A stretch of DNA of 45,851 nt. It comes from Gammaproteobacteria bacterium (GTDB lineage Bacteria; Pseudomonadota; Gammaproteobacteria; Steroidobacterales; UBA11654). Shown here one piece after another: positions 43,465 through 45,851 of this stretch. Position 1 is the stretch's first letter. Every line of letters starts with the position of its first letter. The notes under the pieces are model-generated. The model searched no databases and was not told where the DNA came from. It saw only the letters and a list, made by a program, of their open reading frames with translations. Made by a program: the position numbers and the translations under genes. The stretch spans positions 1 to 45,851 of the forward strand of contig JAQWQE010000060.1 of the NCBI GenBank assembly GCA_029244925.1. Reading direction: 5' to 3'.

Positions 43465-43788
43465 TTATCTAACTTTTTGCCCTGCGGATGATCCCTCATC
43501 TGGTGATATTAGGAAAACACCCTCATCATCATCTCCCGCTGCTAATAACATGCCTTCAGAAACTCCAAATCTCATTTTTCTTGGTTCTAAATTAGCCACG
43601 ACTACAATATTTTTACCAATCAGTTCTTCTGGATTATAGAAACCCTTAATGCCTGCAAAAATAGTTCTTTCTTCATTGCCTAGATCAACTGTTACTTTTA
43701 TTAGCTTATCTGCTTCTGGAATATCCTCAGCATTAATTACTTTAGCCACTCTAAGGTCTATTTTCATAAACTCATCAAAATTTATCAT
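43465..43788 (-). CDS. Stand-alone tRNA-binding (EMAP/OB) subunit of methionyl-tRNA synthetase
   Basis: 107 residues beginning MINFDEFMKIDLRVAKVINA and containing NLEPRKMRFGVSEGMLLAA, which corresponds to the C-terminal OB-fold domain of E. coli MetG (MIDFNEFVKVDLRV...). In E. coli this is fused to the synthetase, where it mediates dimerisation and tRNA binding. Here it is a separate gene 21 bases after metG, in the same frame but beyond two in-frame stops, with GGAG before its own ATG. Co-translation should still give a paired complex. Confidence 0.92.
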   Translation of the reverse strand: MINFDEFMKIDLRVAKVINAEDIPEADKLIKVTVDLGNEERTIFAGIKGFYNPEELIGKNIVVVANLEPRKMRFGVSEGMLLAAGDDDEGVFLISPDEGSSAGQKVR

Positions 43789-43809
43789 TGTTATTCTCCA
43801 TTAGTTGAT

Positions 43810-45462
43810 TTAGATAGAATCCTTAATTATTAATTCAAGATCTTCTTTTTTAATACGAGTTAATAAGGCAGGATAATCATTAATCTTGTGACTTAATATT
43901 GTTTTATTTATATCATTCCAGCACTGAGATTCTAGATTCAGAAATTGTTCTGCTTCTTTAGCAATATTTGGAACTACAGGTTTTAAATACACCATTAATA
44001 TGAAAAAAAGATTTATAGCAGTGGAGCAAACAGCATGCACTTTTTCATAATTTAATTCATCTTTAATGAGCACCCAAGGTTTCTCTTTTTCTAAGTATTG
44101 ATTGGCTTGATCAGCAAGCAACATAATTTTTCTCATCGCTTGCCCAAATTCCCTTTTTTCATAGAGGGAGCTAATATCTTCAGATGCTTCTTGAAAAGTC
44201 TTAATTAATTCAGGATTATCAAGTGATTGAGATATTCTATTTTCAAAATATTTATTAATAAATTTAGCTGATCGACTCGCAATATTGATCCATTTCCCAA
44301 CTAAATCTGAGTTCACTCTTTTTTCAAAATCATTCGTATCAAGATCAAAGTCATCTATTCCAGAATTAGTTTTATAAGCATAGTAGTATCTTAAATACTC
44401 AGGTTTTGAATGATTGAGATAAGTTCTGGCTTTTATAAAAGTGCCTCTGGATTTTGACATTTTCTTCCCATTGACAGTGAGAAAGCCATTGACATAGATT
44501 GCATCTGGTTTTTTTAACCCAGCTCCTTCTAATACAGCTGGCCAAAATAAAGCATGAAAATAGATAATATCCTTACCGATAAAATGAACCAAGTGGCAAT
44601 CGGCATTCTCACTAAAATAGTCTTCATAACTAATGTTACTTTTTGATGCAAGGTTTTTTAAAGAAGCAAGATACCCAATGGGTGCATCCAGCCAAACGTA
44701 GAAATATTTCTTATCTTCGCCTGGAATCTTAAATCCAAAATATGGATCATCTCTCGATATATCCCAATCCTTAAGACCCATTGAGAACCATTCATTGAGC
44801 TTTCCTTTGACTGCATCATTCATATCTATCGTTGGAATCCATTTCTTGAGCATGTCTTCAAAATGACTGAGCTTCATAAAATAATGTTCTGATTTCTTTA
44901 GGATCGGGGTTTCACCTGATAGTACTGATATTGGGTTTATGAGATCTGTAGGTTTGTAGGTGGCTCCACATTTTTCACAGTTATCCCCATATTGATCCTC
45001 AGTCGAACATTGTGGACATATTCCCTTAACATAACGATCAGGTAGGAAGATTTCTTGTCTTTTATCATAAGATTGTTCAATTATTTTTTTCTCAATATGC
45101 CCTGATTTATTTAATTGATTAAATATTTCGCCAACCAAGGTTTCATTTTCAGTTGTATGGGTAGAATGATAATTATCAAATTCAATTAAAAAATCCTGAA
45201 AATCCTTACTGTGTTCTTTCGTGTATTGTTCAGCCAATGCTTCAGGTTCAAGTCCAATGGCTTCAGCGCTTAGCATTATTGGTGTTCCATGAGAATCACT
45301 TGCACATAAGTAGAGACAATCCCTTTCTTTCATTTTTTGATAACGAACCCAAATGTCAGCTTGAATGTAGCCTACTAGATGTCCGATATGTATTGAATTA
45401 TTAGCATACGGTAATGCATTGGTCACCAATATCTTTTTACTCATTTCATTAATGGATGTCAT
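43810..45462 (-). CDS. metG: Methionyl-tRNA synthetase, catalytic and anticodon domains
   Basis: 550 residues. NSIHIGHLVGY carries the HIGH motif, and KKMSKSRGTFI the KMSKS loop. The zinc knuckle is CPQC ... CEKC near residue 155, and the anticodon-binding helical domain follows FDLDTNDFEKRVNSD. It charges tRNA-Met. The length is about 125 residues short of E. coli MetG because the C-terminal tRNA-binding domain is encoded separately. Start ATG 45462 gives MTSINEMSKK; ATG 45444 (MSKKILVTNALPYAN) matches the family start better. Seven bases separate it from the upstream RND gene stop. Confidence 0.96.
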   Translation of the reverse strand: MTSINEMSKKILVTNALPYANNSIHIGHLVGYIQADIWVRYQKMKERDCLYLCASDSHGTPIMLSAEAIGLEPEALAEQYTKEHSKDFQDFLIEFDNYHSTHTTENETLVGEIFNQLNKSGHIEKKIIEQSYDKRQEIFLPDRYVKGICPQCSTEDQYGDNCEKCGATYKPTDLINPISVLSGETPILKKSEHYFMKLSHFEDMLKKWIPTIDMNDAVKGKLNEWFSMGLKDWDISRDDPYFGFKIPGEDKKYFYVWLDAPIGYLASLKNLASKSNISYEDYFSENADCHLVHFIGKDIIYFHALFWPAVLEGAGLKKPDAIYVNGFLTVNGKKMSKSRGTFIKARTYLNHSKPEYLRYYYAYKTNSGIDDFDLDTNDFEKRVNSDLVGKWINIASRSAKFINKYFENRISQSLDNPELIKTFQEASEDISSLYEKREFGQAMRKIMLLADQANQYLEKEKPWVLIKDELNYEKVHAVCSTAINLFFILMVYLKPVVPNIAKEAEQFLNLESQCWNDINKTILSHKINDYPALLTRIKKEDLELIIKDSI

Positions 45463-45469
45463 CTAACCA

Positions 45470-45742
45470 TTATTCCTTAATATTGTCAGAATTTATATTG
45501 ATAAGTAATAGTGGCAACAATGTAAGATTTGCTATTAACGCAATTAACATCGCAAATGCTGTAAAGGTCCCGAAGTAGATAGTGGGTACAAAATTCGAGA
45601 GAGATAATATAGAGAAACCTATAATGATAATTATAGAAGTGTAGTAAATAGCTTTACCTATGCTGGCATGTGAATTCTTAACCGCTATTTTTGAAGAACA
45701 CCCTGATTTTATTTCCTCTCTGAAGCGATGAATGTAATGAAT
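45470..45742 (-). pseudogene. RND/MMPL-type transporter, C-terminal fragment only
   Basis: The last ~90 residues match an RND exporter end: IHYIHRFREEI, then SIGKAIYYTSIIIIIGFSILSLS and TFTAFAMLIALIANLTLLPLLL, the final two membrane helices. Upstream of IHYIHRF (beyond about 45742) the frame should enter a hydrophobic helix ending in an Asp-containing motif. Instead it reads polar, unrelated residues (SSKNTYTNPNPIHRF). So RND homology stops abruptly about 110 bases from the right edge, and the track's 116-residue ORF is not a natural protein. It is the first gene of the metG operon as seen here. Confidence 0.7.
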
Positions 45743-45851
45743 TTTCCTGAAAAATCTATGGATTGGGTTAGGGTTGGTATAGGTATTTTTGGAGGATATA
45801 TTGGCAGTAATGAACTTCAAACAGCAATGACGTTAAGATCGCCAATAATAA
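45719..45851 (+). pseudogene. alr: Alanine racemase fragment, 5'-truncated and cut by window edge
   Basis: In + frame from 45719 the sequence reads SEAMNVMNFPEKSMDWVRVG, then IGIFGGYIGSNELQTAMTLR. This aligns with the alanine racemase segment that in E. coli reads [20 protein letters not shown] followed by QPVMSLTSS, the end of the PLP barrel and start of the C-terminal domain. An in-frame TGA lies at 45704-45706, so the N-terminal two thirds of the gene are missing. It overlaps the RND fragment on the other strand by about 20 bases, marking a junction. Confidence 0.65.

Noticed and set aside
43786-43815. metG split as a frameshift or sequencing error
   Set aside because: The two parts are in the same frame with two separate in-frame TAA codons and a new ribosome site, which a single error would not produce.
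45470-45820. 116-residue ORF as a natural small protein
   Set aside because: Only the last ~90 residues match anything (RND C-terminus); the front part is polar and lies in the alanine racemase fragment on the other strand.
1-45851. tRNA, rRNA, CRISPR, insertion sequence or prophage
   Set aside because: Reading the gaps showed no cloverleaf, spaced repeats, transposase or phage genes; gaps are too short for most such elements.

Overview
The window is AT-rich, densely packed DNA of a marine-type, genome-streamlined Gammaproteobacterium. A SAR86-like or related oligotroph is my guess, from gene content and style only. Supporting signs are one very large TonB-dependent receptor, many secreted or lipoprotein hydrolases, Na+-coupled transporters, short intergenic gaps (the longest gene-free stretch is about 190 bp, 1374-1566) and several convergent gene pairs whose ends overlap. 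I saw no tRNA, rRNA, CRISPR array, insertion sequence or phage gene.

Layout. Left edge to 6 kb: a truncated secreted M1-type metallopeptidase (-), then on + an AMP nucleosidase with an in-frame stop, a PII signal protein that can only start at ATT, a VOC protein, and a tightly coupled four-gene operon (small membrane protein, SnoaL-like protein, DUF4212 small subunit, SSS symporter). 6-10 kb (-): a probable LysR / DASS anion symporter / LOG / DUF1295 operon, divergent from a 1006-residue TonB-dependent receptor. The shared intergenic region has a perfect 14-bp palindrome and phased TATAAC repeats. 13-19 kb (+): gamma-glutamyltransferase, dicarboxylate/glutamate symporter, pyruvate kinase and an HMG-CoA synthase-family enzyme. 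19-25.6 kb: a BCCT transporter (-) preceded by an unlisted 46-residue membrane protein, then class II aldolase, coniferyl-type aldehyde dehydrogenase and thioredoxin-like [2Fe-2S] protein (+), facing a quinohaemoprotein alcohol dehydrogenase (-). 25.7-33 kb: two tandem secreted amidohydrolases (the second lacks metal ligands), a Wzi-family outer-membrane protein, a lipoprotein carboxylesterase, EVE and DUF4399 proteins. 33-38 kb: alpha/beta hydrolase, UbiX, PNPOx-like protein, SDR, UbiD and a PuuD-like membrane protein. 38-41.7 kb: monothiol glutaredoxin, then E2 and E3 of a 2-oxoacid dehydrogenase, both with lipoyl domains; E2 again has only an ATT start. 41.6-45.8 kb (-): RND fragment, metG, a separate MetRS tRNA-binding subunit, nth and an MFS transporter. 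The last ~130 bp read on + as a 5'-truncated alanine racemase, so the right edge looks like a junction between two unrelated truncated genes.

How it fits together. Most genes serve scavenging of dissolved organic matter: outer-membrane uptake plus anion transport under a LysR regulator, glutamate release from glutathione-like peptides followed by uptake, periplasmic alcohol oxidation followed by cytoplasmic aldehyde oxidation, and prenyl-FMN-dependent (UbiX/UbiD) decarboxylation. The most notable sequence-level items are two ATT-initiated genes that ORF callers miss or truncate, a nonsense codon in the AMP nucleosidase (all three would be single G-to-T differences from the expected base), a clean fission of methionyl-tRNA synthetase, the hidden small protein overlapping the BCCT gene, and the right-edge junction.
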